Source: CF-46 sp042408445 | GTDB lineage: Bacteria; Chloroflexota; Limnocylindria; Limnocylindrales; CSP1-4 | Direction of reading: 5' to 3' | Length of the DNA stretch: 64,000 bases | Assembly: GCA_042408445.1 (NCBI GenBank) | Contig: JBHORC010000011.1 | Span: 59,585 to 123,584 of the forward strand | Part shown: positions 1 to 7,672 of the stretch, in pieces | Layout: each line of letters opens with the position of its first letter | Numbering within the stretch: the first letter of the stretch is position 1 | Notes under the pieces: generated by a model | Databases searched by the model: none | What the model was told of the DNA's origin: nothing | What the model saw: only the letters and a program-made list of their open reading frames with translations | Program-made: the position numbers and the translations under genes

Positions 1-390
1 CGGTCGCCCCGGATAGCGGCGATCGAGGAATGCCTGGAGCAGTGCGAGCAGCCGCCAGACGAGGATCGCGACGTTCAGGACCAGGAGGAGGCTGAGGATC
101 TGCGGCGAGATCGCCCGGGCGAGGAGCATCGCGGGCGAGTCCGCGTGCGCGATCAGCCACGTGATGAGCAGGACGATCGCGGTCGGGCCGGCGAAGACGA
201 CTGCCGGTCGGACGCGGACGTTGGCGACCTGGCCGAGGCCGGGGAGGATGGACGAGAGGGTCGCAGCGATCAGGCGCCGGAGGTCGGAGGGGCGGCTGTC
301 CGGTCGAACCTCACGTGCCTGGCTGCGCTCGGCGCGTGGCCGGAATCGCGGTTCGCGGGCGGTCGGCTCCCAGGTCGCGCGGTCGGACAT
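1..390 (-). CDS. membrane protein N-terminus, LytR-CpsA-Psr-like leader region (cut by window edge)
   Basis: Reverse-strand reading frame of 130 codons that runs off the left end of the window, so the C-terminus is missing. Residues 1-40 are polar and rich in arginine and look cytoplasmic. A PGLGQ motif at 50-54 is followed by two hydrophobic stretches near 62-82 and 98-117. This resembles the membrane leader of some LytR-CpsA-Psr cell-envelope proteins of high-GC bacteria, but the catalytic domain lies outside the window, so the family call is tentative. A TACACT element at 400-405 lies 9 bp upstream of the ATG and would give a nearly leaderless message. Confidence 0.6.
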   Translation of the reverse strand, partial: MSDRATWEPTAREPRFRPRAERSQAREVRPDSRPSDLRRLIAATLSSILPGLGQVANVRVRPAVVFAGPTAIVLLITWLIAHADSPAMLLARAISPQILSLLLVLNVAILVWRLLALLQAFLDRRYPGRP

Positions 391-589
391 CTGTCACCGA
401 GTGTAGCTGCGACGACGGGGACGTGTGCCGTCGCGGAGCGGGTCGGACGAACTGGACGTGGCGACGCCGGGCGATCGATCAGCCTGCCAGTGATCGCCCG
501 GCGTCAAACCCTGTGACGAGCGGTGCCGGCGCTGTGTTCCGCTGGCGGGCCGTCAGCTTGACCGGAGCCGACTCGGCCAGTCGCTGGGC

Positions 590-865
590 CTACTTGCTCG
601 CCTCGTACTCGGCGCCCAGGAGCTGCGAGACCGCCCGTGCCTCCGCCCACCCGGCCGAGCCCATCTCCGCCTCGTCCTGGCGGCGGAGCGCCGCACGCCA
701 CGCGATCAGGAGCTCCTCGGGCGTCGCGGTCCGGATCGCGTCGTCGTACCGGGCGCTGGTCGACCGCGCCCGCGCATCCTCGGCATCCCCGCGAGCCGAT
801 GCCGCGCGCTCGGCATCGAGCCAGTCGCGGGCGAGGTCCTCGATAGCGGGGGAGTCATCAGTCAT
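590..865 (-). CDS. hypothetical small acidic protein
   Basis: A 91-residue, Ala/Glu/Arg-rich, probably helical protein with no recognised family, no signal peptide and no membrane segment. The start is taken as the ATG at 865 because a TACCAT -10-like hexamer (873-878) lies 7 bp before it and there is no ribosome-binding site, which fits the leaderless pattern seen elsewhere in the window. An upstream in-frame ATG at 874 would overlap that hexamer. The gene is divergent from the small gene at 1033. Function unknown. Confidence 0.6.
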   Translation of the reverse strand: MTDDSPAIEDLARDWLDAERAASARGDAEDARARSTSARYDDAIRTATPEELLIAWRAALRRQDEAEMGSAGWAEARAVSQLLGAEYEASK

Positions 866-1032
866 CGCTCGCATGGTACGGCTCGGTGCGTCGTGAGACG
901 GGCGTTCCCCGGCGGGGGACGCGTCGCGGCCTCCGACACTGCCGCCCGCTGCTCGACGTGGGAAGTCCATGCCGGCGATCCGTCGCGCCGTTGTAGTGTC
1001 GCGGGGCGCCGTCCTGGGCGTAGGGTCATGCC
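866..1032. promoter_or_regulatory. divergent promoter region with two leaderless-type -10 elements
   Basis: TACCAT (minus, 873-878) sits 7 bp before the ATG at 865, and TAGGGT (plus, 1021-1026) sits 6 bp before the GTG at 1033. Neither start has a Shine-Dalgarno sequence, so both messages probably begin at or next to the start codon. No paired GGGCC-type boxes were seen here. Confidence 0.4.
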
Positions 1033-1311
1033 GTGGCTGGTCGTGTGTCGGATGCACCGGGGTTCATGTCGGATTCGTCCGGCGGTTTCGGGCAGCCCCT
1101 GCTGGTCCTGAACCCGAGCCATGACCTGGACTTCCGACGCCATGCCCACGACCTGATGGCGCTCGAAGGCTTCAGCTCGCCCGAATCCCTGCAACGCGCG
1201 CTGCGCGACGCCTATCCCCGCGCGAGCGTCCGGCCTCGCGATCTCTCGAATGAGGCCGTGCGGACCTGGTATGTCTATCGCGAGGGCCGCTGGGTCAAGG
1301 GCCGGGACTGA
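1033..1311 (+). CDS. hypothetical protein, 92 aa
   Basis: A short soluble protein with a well-structured C-terminal half (residues 20-92) containing PSHDLDF and ending TWYVYREGRW. I do not recognise a named family, although codon use looks genuine. The GTG at 1033 is preferred because TAGGGT at 1021-1026 places a likely transcription start on it. The in-frame ATG at 1066 is the alternative. No signal peptide or membrane segment is visible. Confidence 0.6.
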   Translation: MAGRVSDAPGFMSDSSGGFGQPLLVLNPSHDLDFRRHAHDLMALEGFSSPESLQRALRDAYPRASVRPRDLSNEAVRTWYVYREGRWVKGRD

Positions 1312-1381
1312 CTCGGGCCGGACTTGCGGGCGACGCTCCGGCGGGGCGTGCCCCACCCTTGGCGGGTGTCCGCGGGATCGG

Positions 1382-1873
1382 TCAGGCCTTGGCTGCTCGG
1401 CTGGTCGCCGCGGCGCGCGGCTGGCGGGTCCGCCGCCGCGATCCTCGCGTTTCCGTTGCCTTGCCGCGCTCCGAGCGGGCCATCTTCAGGAGTTCCTGCT
1501 CGCGCTCGACCAGGACGCTCTCGGGCGCCTGATCCAGCGCGATGAACTCGTTCCGCGCGTCCTGAACGGCCCGGATCAGCTCGTCCAGCTTGAGCTGGGT
1601 CGCCTTGGCGGATCGGTTCGCGCTGTTCTGGATGACGAACACCATCCAGAACGTGACGACCGTCGTCGTCGTGTTGATGAACAGCTGCCACGTGTCCGAG
1701 AAGTTGAACAGCGGCCCGGTGATCGCCCAGACGACCACCAGCAGCACGGAGCCGGCAAGCGCCGGCAGCGACCCGAGGGCGACCGTCAGGGCATCAGCAA
1801 CTCGATTGAACCGCTCGCCGAACGTCCGATCCGGACGCGTCCCCCGCTGTTTCGCGCTCACCGCTGCAGTCAC
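1382..1873 (-). CDS. low-affinity iron permease-like membrane protein
   Basis: A 163-residue protein resembling the low-affinity iron permease family (PF04120-like). Two membrane segments lie at about 37-58 and 64-84, joined by the loop FNFSDTWQLF typical of the family. A helical region rich in Glu and Gln follows, including FIALDQAPE and the ELLKMA stretch, and the tail is basic (Arg/Lys/Ala). The GTG start has a GAGGAGA ribosome-binding site upstream. Iron transport by this family in bacteria is not well established, so transport is a family-based guess. The gene appears to be transcribed alone. Confidence 0.75.
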   Translation of the reverse strand: MTAAVSAKQRGTRPDRTFGERFNRVADALTVALGSLPALAGSVLLVVVWAITGPLFNFSDTWQLFINTTTTVVTFWMVFVIQNSANRSAKATQLKLDELIRAVQDARNEFIALDQAPESVLVEREQELLKMARSERGKATETRGSRRRTRQPRAAATSRAAKA

Positions 1874-2006
1874 GTCGGTCTCCTCGAGTCAAGCCGCGAC
1901 ACGCACATTTGACGCGACTGCCGCTGTCGCGCCGCACGTCACACAGCGGCGCGATCCCCCGCATCGCATTCCAGACGAACGGGCGTTGCAGCGCCAGCAG
2001 TGGCCT

Positions 2007-2030
2007 GCCTGCCCGGCGTTGCGGGCAGGC
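2007..2030 (-). terminator. hairpin downstream of the hemerythrin gene
   Basis: A perfect 9-bp stem (GCCTGCCCG paired with CGGGCAGGC) with a 6-base loop, 33 bp after the hemerythrin stop. It has no T-tract, so it is termed a terminator-like hairpin only. Confidence 0.45.
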
Positions 2031-2062
2031 GACAGGCGATGCCGACGAGCGGGGTCCGTGGC

Positions 2063-2527
2063 TCAGCGGCTCGGCGGGATCCCCAGCTCCTGCTGCGCGG
2101 ACACGCGTCGCTCGGCCATCCGCTCGCCGAGATCCTCGAGCTCCTGACGGTCGAACACCTGACGAGCCTGCTTGAACATCTCGTCCTCCTCTTCCTCGAT
2201 GTGGTGCTCGACGTTCTCCTTCATGACCGTCGCCTTGGCGCCCCACGTCTCGTCGGTGACGTCCAGGCCCTCGAGCTCCGCCATGACCGTGTCGACGACG
2301 TGGTGCTCCTCGTAGCCCTCGAGGACGATCGCCTTCGCCTTCGGGTGCTCCTTCAGCGCTGGGTAGAAGATCTCCTCCTCGATGATCTCGTGGATCGTCA
2401 GATCGCCCTTGATCGTGGCGAAGAGCTCCTCGCGGATCTTCACGCCGCGTTCCGTGGTCGAGTCGAGCCGGGCCAGCAGATCCTTGATCTTGTCGTGGTC
2501 GGCCTTGAGCATCGCGATGGCATCCAT
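2063..2527 (-). CDS. hemerythrin HHE cation-binding domain protein
   Basis: A 154-residue single-domain hemerythrin-like protein. Residues likely to bind the di-iron site are H11 (ADHDKI), H46 and E50 (IHEIIEEEIFYP), H75/H76 (YEEHHVV), and H108/H109 with acidic residues just after. The four-helix arrangement is complete. Family members bind oxygen or nitric oxide or act in iron/redox stress. The choice between these is not visible here. A perfect AGGAGG lies 6 bp before the ATG. A TAGGGT -10 (2589-2594, minus) lies upstream, with only a half-match (GGACC) to the box described for other promoters. Confidence 0.9.
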   Translation of the reverse strand: MDAIAMLKADHDKIKDLLARLDSTTERGVKIREELFATIKGDLTIHEIIEEEIFYPALKEHPKAKAIVLEGYEEHHVVDTVMAELEGLDVTDETWGAKATVMKENVEHHIEEEEDEMFKQARQVFDRQELEDLGERMAERRVSAQQELGIPPSR

Positions 2528-2770
2528 CGGTGGCCTCCTGAGTGGGCAGGGACGACGGCGCGGGGATGCGGCCGTCGTCGGTCGCCTGACCCTACCGAGC
2601 GGTGCCGCCGACGTCAGGACCGGATTTTCGTAACAGGCCTCCCCGATTCATGTCGTCTGGCTCGCGGCCGTTCGGCGCGCAGGGGCCAGGGCGCTCGGCG
2701 CCGCTGGCGCCGCACCGGCCGTGACCCGCGCAGCGCCCGCCGGTGCCCTCGTCAGCGGTCGCCGCCCGCG

Positions 2771-3151
2771 CTAGGACGCGTCGTGGAGGACCGCCAGGAT
2801 GTTGCCCGCCGGATCCTTGAACCAGGCGATGTCCGGGCCGTACCCATCGCCCCGGGCGATGCCCTTCTCGTCCTGGGTCATCCCCGGATACCGCTCGAAC
2901 TCGACGCCGGCCGCCGTGAGGTCATCGACCGCGGCGTCGAGATCGTCGACCGGGAAGTTCAGCACCGTGAACGTGGCCGGCTCGTGGGCTTCCTTCGGGT
3001 AGATGAAGACGCTGTGGCCGTTCGAGAACTGGATGCCCAGACCGCCCATCCGGTCGGTCGTCTCGAGGCCGAGGACATCGCGGTAGAACGTTCGGGCGGC
3101 GTCGACATCATTCGTCGAGTAGCCCGAGAACGCGGTCGCGTTGGTCAACAT
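2771..3151 (-). CDS. VOC family (glyoxalase/bleomycin-resistance-like) protein
   Basis: A 126-residue vicinal-oxygen-chelate protein. It contains the two beta-alpha-beta-beta-beta units: residues 4-60 (FSGYSTNDVDAARTFYRDVLGLE) and 62-124, ending in the family-typical WFKDPAGNILAVL. The ATG has an AGGAGG ribosome-binding site. Members bind a metal and act as isomerases, dioxygenases or antibiotic-binding proteins. Substrate cannot be assigned. It is separated from its neighbours by more than 100 bp and probably stands alone. Confidence 0.88.
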   Translation of the reverse strand: MLTNATAFSGYSTNDVDAARTFYRDVLGLETTDRMGGLGIQFSNGHSVFIYPKEAHEPATFTVLNFPVDDLDAAVDDLTAAGVEFERYPGMTQDEKGIARGDGYGPDIAWFKDPAGNILAVLHDAS

Positions 3152-3289
3152 GAACCTGCCTCCTGGCTGGGGTGGATCGTCGCCGTGGGGTCGTCATCGT
3201 GTAGACGACGGCCGGGCGCCCGACTCATCGCCGGGGACCGCGGGACCGAGGCGAACGATCGCCCAGCCGCTGCGTCGAACCAGCCTGGT

Positions 3290-3472
3290 TCAGAACTCGC
3301 GGATGGGCCCGAACACGATCAGGGCGACGGCGACGATGAGGATCACGATCGCCACGATCCGGCCGATCATCTCGGCGCGTTCGGCGTCCAGCCGCCGCTC
3401 GCCGACGATCAACGGCGTCGCGCTCCGCACCGCCCGGGACGGTTCGTGCTCGTCGCCCACGACCTCCTCCAT
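3290..3472 (-). CDS. small single-span membrane protein
   Basis: A 60-residue reading frame: a polar N-terminal half (EEVVGDEHEPSRAV) followed by one hydrophobic segment at about 38-57 ending FGPIREF. No known family. The start at 3472 is the most probable ATG. A longer form from 3520 would add an arginine-rich stretch. There is no clear ribosome-binding site. Confidence 0.5.
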   Translation of the reverse strand: MEEVVGDEHEPSRAVRSATPLIVGERRLDAERAEMIGRIVAIVILIVAVALIVFGPIREF

Positions 3473-3704
3473 CCTGAGCCGCCGGCATCGCCCCGCACCG
3501 GCCGCGGCCGAGCGGAGCACCTCCGGTCCGGGGACGTCGACTCGGTGGGGGTCGGACGAGCGCCGTCCCGCCGCGGACCGGAGGTCGCGCTAGGGTCGGG
3601 GCGCCGGAGCGATCGGGCAACTCGGACAACCTACCTATCCGTCGGTCGACGATCCGGCGGCGCGGTTGGCCCGAGGCGCGCCGCGGCTCGATGCCGGGCA
3701 CAAA

Positions 3705-3736
3705 CGAACGACCCGGCCACCGGGCCGGGTCGTTCG
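3705..3736 (-). terminator. strong hairpin terminator after the DoxX gene
   Basis: A perfect 14-bp stem (CGAACGACCCGGCC and its complement) with a 4-base loop, 15 bp past the stop codon of the minus-strand DoxX gene. It is followed on the minus strand by TTTG. It could also stop readthrough from the plus strand. Confidence 0.75.
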
Positions 3737-3751
3737 GGGAAGCGGACGAGG

Positions 3752-4516
3752 TCAGCTGACGCCGGCCGCCTGGTAGGCGGGTCGATCCGTCCGGACCGTT
3801 GCTCGCCAGGGCGTTCCGAGCATCGGGAGCAGGTAGCGGTCGAGCCCGTAGTAGCCCGCGACCTTCCACGCGAGCATCAGCCCGATGGCCATCGCGAACA
3901 GGATCGGGTTGGTGGATGCGGAGCCGGCGAGGAGGAACGACATGTTCATCATCGCCCCGAAGAAGGCGGCAACTCCGACCAGGGCGCCGAGGAGGAGGCC
4001 GATCCCGACGGCGAGCTCACCGAACGAGATCACCCAGGCGAACCACGTCTGATGGTGTCCGTTCAGGAGGAAGGTCAGGAAGTCGCGATACCAGTCGAAC
4101 GCGATCGGGCCCTTGCCCGTCTCGGGCGCCACTGCGACGGCGTTCTTCCAGTAGCCGGCAAGGGCGTTGCCGCCGTCGAGCCAGCCACCACCGGTGATCT
4201 TGTGCCAGCTCGCCTCGACCCAGCTGAAGCCGAGGAACAGGCGGATCGGAAGCCAGAACAGGCCCGCCTGCGTGTTCGAGAACAGGTACCGCGTGAACGC
4301 GGGCCCCTCGATCTGGACCTCGCTCGCGCCGGTGTCCTTGCGGCCCTGGAACATCAACACCACGACGGCGATGAACAGGACCCAGAAGCCAACGGTGGCC
4401 GCCTGGCGGAGGGTCTGGCTGACCATCTCCGGGGTGAACCACGGGTTCTCCATCCAGAACAGGATGACGGCGGCCAGGATCCCCAGGCCCGTCACGAGTC
4501 GTCGATTGCCGGACAT
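3752..4516 (-). CDS. DoxX-family membrane protein
   Basis: A 254-residue integral membrane protein with hydrophobic segments near 6-20, 38-57, 95-112, 158-185 and 200-222. The middle and C-terminal parts match the DoxX family (LFLGFSWVEASWHK, then GELAVGIGLLLGALV). DoxX proteins are quinone- or redox-linked membrane subunits, and related mycobacterial proteins work in oxidative stress. The ATG at 4516 has GGAGAG just upstream. The gene is followed by a strong terminator and preceded by paired palindromic boxes (4600-4636), so it is probably a single-gene unit co-regulated with the stress and oxidase genes upstream. Confidence 0.85.
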   Translation of the reverse strand: MSGNRRLVTGLGILAAVILFWMENPWFTPEMVSQTLRQAATVGFWVLFIAVVVLMFQGRKDTGASEVQIEGPAFTRYLFSNTQAGLFWLPIRLFLGFSWVEASWHKITGGGWLDGGNALAGYWKNAVAVAPETGKGPIAFDWYRDFLTFLLNGHHQTWFAWVISFGELAVGIGLLLGALVGVAAFFGAMMNMSFLLAGSASTNPILFAMAIGLMLAWKVAGYYGLDRYLLPMLGTPWRATVRTDRPAYQAAGVS

Positions 4517-4569
4517 CTTGTCTCTCCACTTCCTCTGTTGATCGGCCCGCAGGGCCGTTCTCGATGCAC

Positions 4570-4636
4570 ATCCTCTGGGCCGGGGCTGCGGCCCGGCAGG
4601 GGCCCAACGGCCTGTTCCGCCCGGGCTGTCCGGCCC
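4570..4636 (-). promoter_or_regulatory. DoxX promoter with paired DevR-like boxes
   Basis: Two 14-bp boxes, 4600-4613 (GGGCC-CAAC-GGCCT) and 4623-4636 (GGGCT-GTCC-GGCCC), have centres 23 bp apart. A GAGGAT -10-like element lies at 4570-4575, which places the proximal box about 43.5 bp before the inferred start near 4563. Read by eye. The -10 differs from TANNNT at its first base. Confidence 0.5.
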
Positions 4637-4655
4637 TCCGCGCCGGGACCCGGGA

Positions 4656-5144
4656 TCAGCTGCCGTCGACCGTGACGATGTCGACCGGGCAGTCGGCCTG
4701 CGCCGCGACGTCGCGGGAGACGCTCCCGGCGATCGCGAGGCCGATGCCATGCCGGCCGTGACTGCCGACGACGATTCGTGAAGCGCCCTCACCACGGGCC
4801 GCCTCCAGCAGGCACGTGGTGGGGTCGCCGTTCCAGATGAGGACGCGAGCGGCAACGCCGGCGGCCCGCGCCGTCGCGACGAGCTCCGCGCCGTCGCGCT
4901 CCCGCTGGCTGCGGGCCTGGTCGACCCGCGTCAGCCACCGCCCGCCGGGCAGCCGAAGTCGCCGGGCGTCGATCGCATGGACCACGACGAGGTCGACGCC
5001 GAGCCGTGCCGCGGTGCCGATCGCCGCCCGCTCCGCGGCAGCGCTCACGGGGCCGAAGTCCGTCCCGACGACGATCGGGCCGGCCGCGACGTCCGGGAGC
5101 GCACCGGCGGTCACGTTCACCCCACTGATGTCGGGATCCGACAC
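4656..5144 (-). CDS. universal stress protein (UspA family)
   Basis: A 162-residue single Usp domain. It starts with the beta strand IVVGTDFGP after a short 22-residue leader. The central VDLVVVHAID strand and the ATP-binding-type signature IVVGSHGRHGIG with the following GSVSRDVAAQADCPV are present, so this is probably an ATP-binding Usp. Its start lies within the last 28 bases of the multicopper oxidase gene, so the two are almost certainly one transcript and may be translationally coupled. Usp proteins are classic members of hypoxia and dormancy responses, which agrees with the boxes upstream of the oxidase. Confidence 0.92.
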   Translation of the reverse strand: MSDPDISGVNVTAGALPDVAAGPIVVGTDFGPVSAAAERAAIGTAARLGVDLVVVHAIDARRLRLPGGRWLTRVDQARSQRERDGAELVATARAAGVAARVLIWNGDPTTCLLEAARGEGASRIVVGSHGRHGIGLAIAGSVSRDVAAQADCPVDIVTVDGS

Positions 5145-6406
5145 AGGAAGGAGGTCGAGCCGCCGGCGAGGGCCGCCTTGCGGACCTCGTCGGATCCGCC
5201 GGTTGCGCTAGCAAGCGTCGCGGCGGCGGTTCCGGGCGGCTGGATGACGAGCGCGGTCACCATGCCGAACATCCCGTTCTGGCCTTCGGCATGGGGAAGG
5301 ATGTGGCAGTGGAACGCCCACGCCCCCGGGTCCTCGCACTTGATGATCACGTCCCAGCGCTCGCCGGGGTTGACGCCCAGCGTGTCGCAGTCGAACGGGG
5401 CGGGGAGGGGGTACCCGTCCCGGGCGACGACGTGCATCGGCATCCCGTGGAGATGCCAGGGGTGCATCATCGACCCCTCGTTCATGAACCGGACGGCGAT
5501 CGTGTCGCCGACGTTCGCGACGATCGGTGACGTCGCCGGAAAGCCGCGGCCGTTGATCGTGAAGCCGCCGAGCGAGTCGTTGCTGATCCAGACGATGTCC
5601 TGGCTCACGCCGTACTTCTTGTCGTAGCGGTCCGCCGGGTCCTTCGGCTGGACGATGAACGCGCCGAGCAGCCCGCGACCGACCTGGTCGGTCGCGTTGT
5701 GGTGCGAGTGGTACATGTGCGAGCCGGGCGTTCGAGCCTCGAACTCGTACGTGAACGAGTCGCCGGGCTTGATCGGGTCCTGGGTGACGAGGGGGACGCC
5801 GTCCATGCCGTTCGGCAGGCGCTGGCCGTGGAAGTGGACGCCGGTCGACTCGCTCAGGTTGTTCCTGAACGTCGCCCGAATTCGATCGCCCTCGACGACT
5901 TCGATCCGTGGTGCCGGCCAGGTGCCGTTGTAGCCGAGTGCCGCGATCGGGTCCTTGAGCGCATCGATCCGATGCTGGATCTCGTCGATCGTCATCTCGA
6001 AGACCTTCACGCCGCTCTCGATCCGGGTCGGGGCGAGGGGCTGGTTGCCGGCTCCGTCGAGCTTGCTGCCCTCGCCGTCGAGGAAGCGCTTCACGACGGC
6101 GAGCGCCGTCGCGTCGTGGTCTGTCGGCGCGCCGGACGATGACGGCTCGTGGCTGGCGTGGGCGCCGGAGGCGGCCGGCGTCGCGGCTGCCGACGGGGCA
6201 GCGGACGGGGCGCCGGCACCGCCTCCCGGCGCGGCCGGCGGATAGGTCCAGGTCGGAGCGGCGGCCGCCGGTGCACACGCGGCGACCGCCGCAGCGACCA
6301 GCCCGCCACCGGTGAGGGCGCCCGCCCGGAGGAGGGCCCGGCGGCTGAGGGTGGTCGACGGGATGGGGAGGCTTGTTGTGGCCGCCTCAGGCCGCAGCTC
6401 GGTCAT
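5117..6406 (-). CDS. two-domain multicopper oxidase, Tat-exported lipoprotein
   Basis: A 429-residue protein with a twin-arginine signal (R22-R23 in LSRRALLRAG) and a lipobox-like AAC at Cys44, so it is likely exported and membrane anchored. A low-complexity Ala/Ser/Pro linker (about 45-105) precedes two cupredoxin domains. All four copper motifs of multicopper oxidases are visible: HFHG, YHSHH, HPWHLHG and the type-1 site FHCHILPHAEGQNGM. The compact two-domain layout resembles small laccases and copper nitrite reductases. The full HCHxxxH set in the last domain argues for an oxidase. No ribosome-binding site precedes the ATG, and boxes upstream suggest co-regulation with the divergent kinase. 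Confidence 0.88.
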   Translation of the reverse strand: MTELRPEAATTSLPIPSTTLSRRALLRAGALTGGGLVAAAVAACAPAAAAPTWTYPPAAPGGGAGAPSAAPSAAATPAASGAHASHEPSSSGAPTDHDATALAVVKRFLDGEGSKLDGAGNQPLAPTRIESGVKVFEMTIDEIQHRIDALKDPIAALGYNGTWPAPRIEVVEGDRIRATFRNNLSESTGVHFHGQRLPNGMDGVPLVTQDPIKPGDSFTYEFEARTPGSHMYHSHHNATDQVGRGLLGAFIVQPKDPADRYDKKYGVSQDIVWISNDSLGGFTINGRGFPATSPIVANVGDTIAVRFMNEGSMMHPWHLHGMPMHVVARDGYPLPAPFDCDTLGVNPGERWDVIIKCEDPGAWAFHCHILPHAEGQNGMFGMVTALVIQPPGTAAATLASATGGSDEVRKAALAGGSTSFLCRIPTSVG

Positions 6407-6412
6407 GGCGGG

Positions 6413-6505
6413 ACTCTTGCGTGAGGCGCGCTCGCGAACCTGTGCCAGAACGCCCAAGAAACTGGGCCACAGGTCACGTGCCATCCAGGCCCGAACCGGT
6501 AGGCT
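6413..6505. promoter_or_regulatory. bidirectional oxidase/kinase promoter with two shared DevR-like boxes
   Basis: Box A is 6442-6455 (GTGCC-AGAA-CGCCC) and box B is 6464-6477 (GGGCC-ACAG-GTCAC), centres 22 bp apart. For the kinase, TAGGCT (6500-6505) lies 6 bp before the GTG at 6512, giving box B at -41.5 and box A at -63.5. For the oxidase, AAGAGT (6413-6418, minus) lies 6 bp before the ATG at 6406, giving box A at -42.5 and box B at -64.5. Neither gene has a Shine-Dalgarno sequence, so both are probably leaderless. Confidence 0.6.
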
Positions 6506-6511
6506 CCGCAG

Positions 6512-7672
6512 GTGCCAACCTCCGACCCGTCGGTCGAGACACCCGATGCACCGGCGCTCGCCGCCCTCGACGACGCGGCCCGGGCCATTGCCGAGCTCCG
6601 GCCGATCGACGACGTCCTGCAGCTGATCGTCGATCGCGTCCGCGTCCTCGTCGATGCGAGCTACGCGGCGCTCGGCATCGTGGGCGCCGGCGGGAAGATC
6701 GAACGCTTCATCACGGCCGGGATGGACCCGCAGACGCGGGCTGCCATCGGCGACCTGCCCGCCGGCCGCGGGCTCCTCGGACTGATCATCCGCGAGGGGC
6801 GGTCATTCCGGATCGCCTCGATCGCCGGCCACGCCGATTCGTCTGGCTTTCCGCCGAACCACCCGCCGATGACCTCGTTTCTCGGCGTGCCGGTGGTCGC
6901 GCACGGCCTGTCCGTCGGGAACCTCTACCTGACCGACAAGCGAGGGGCGACCGAGTTCTCCGGGATGGACCAGCGGATCGTGGAGACGTTCGCCATCCAC
7001 GCCGGGATCGCGATCGACAACGCCCGGCTCCACGCCCAGGCGGGGCGGCTCGCGGTCGCCGACGAGCGCGACCGGATCGGCCGCGACCTCCACGACGGGA
7101 TCATCCAGTCGCTCTACGCCGTTTCGCTGTCCCTCGAGGACGTCCCCGAGCTGATGGCGGAGTCGTCTCCCGACGCCGAGCGGCGGGTCGACCAGGCGAT
7201 CGATTCGCTCCATCTCGCAATCCGCGACATCCGGAACTTCATCTTCGGGCTGCGACCCGAGGCGGTCGACGGCAGCGAAGTCGTGGCGGGCATCGCCGCG
7301 CTCGCCCAGGATTTCCGTGACGGCGGACTGGTCGACGTCGTCGTCACCCTCGACCCGGCCGCGGACCCGACGCTCTCGCCGGAGCACGGCGTGGAGCTCC
7401 TCACGGTCGTTCGCGAGGTCCTGAGCAACGCGGCGCGCCATTCGCGAGCGCACCGCGTGGACGTCCTGCTCGGCAACGGACCGACCGGGCCGTATCTGGA
7501 GATCGCGGACGACGGGGTGGGATTCGATCCTGCGCGGCCGCTCTCGGAGGACCATCATGGGCTGGCCAACATCCGGGTGCGGTCCGAGGCCATCGGCGCG
7601 CGCCTCGACGTCGACAGCGCGATCGGCCTTGGAACGCGCATCCGCCTGACGTTCTCACGGGACCAGCAATGA
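6512..7672 (+). CDS. GAF-domain sensor histidine kinase (NarL-partner type, DevS-like)
   Basis: A 386-residue cytoplasmic kinase with no membrane segment. GAF domain about 35-172, HisKA_3 dimerisation domain about 182-250 with phospho-acceptor His194 in RDLHDGIIQ, and HATPase domain to the end (NAARHS N-box, ADDGVGFD, GLANIR). The GAF motif GFPPNHPPM (112-120) and NLYLTDK are very like the heme-binding GAF-A of mycobacterial DevS/DosT. In that family a histidine in this region is the heme ligand (from memory), so His117 is a candidate. Only one GAF is present, not two. It overlaps the response regulator by 4 bp (ATGA), so the pair is one operon. GTG start, leaderless. Confidence 0.9.
   Translation: MPTSDPSVETPDAPALAALDDAARAIAELRPIDDVLQLIVDRVRVLVDASYAALGIVGAGGKIERFITAGMDPQTRAAIGDLPAGRGLLGLIIREGRSFRIASIAGHADSSGFPPNHPPMTSFLGVPVVAHGLSVGNLYLTDKRGATEFSGMDQRIVETFAIHAGIAIDNARLHAQAGRLAVADERDRIGRDLHDGIIQSLYAVSLSLEDVPELMAESSPDAERRVDQAIDSLHLAIRDIRNFIFGLRPEAVDGSEVVAGIAALAQDFRDGGLVDVVVTLDPAADPTLSPEHGVELLTVVREVLSNAARHSRAHRVDVLLGNGPTGPYLEIADDGVGFDPARPLSEDHHGLANIRVRSEAIGARLDVDSAIGLGTRIRLTFSRDQQ

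Noticed and set aside
4543..4557. Perfect palindrome CGGCCCGCAGGGCCG before DoxX
   Set aside because: It has the halves in the wrong order and spacing for the DevR-like box. Possibly a hairpin in the leader, so not listed.
2000..4675. An 891-codon open frame on the plus strand
   Set aside because: It runs antisense through hemerythrin, VOC and DoxX genes, has very high Arg/Asp content and no domain. High GC content makes such long false frames common.
5117..6406. Copper nitrite reductase instead of multicopper oxidase
   Set aside because: The four oxidase copper motifs with a HCHxxxH type-1/3 arrangement are complete, and the catalytic Asp/His pair of nitrite reductases could not be placed.
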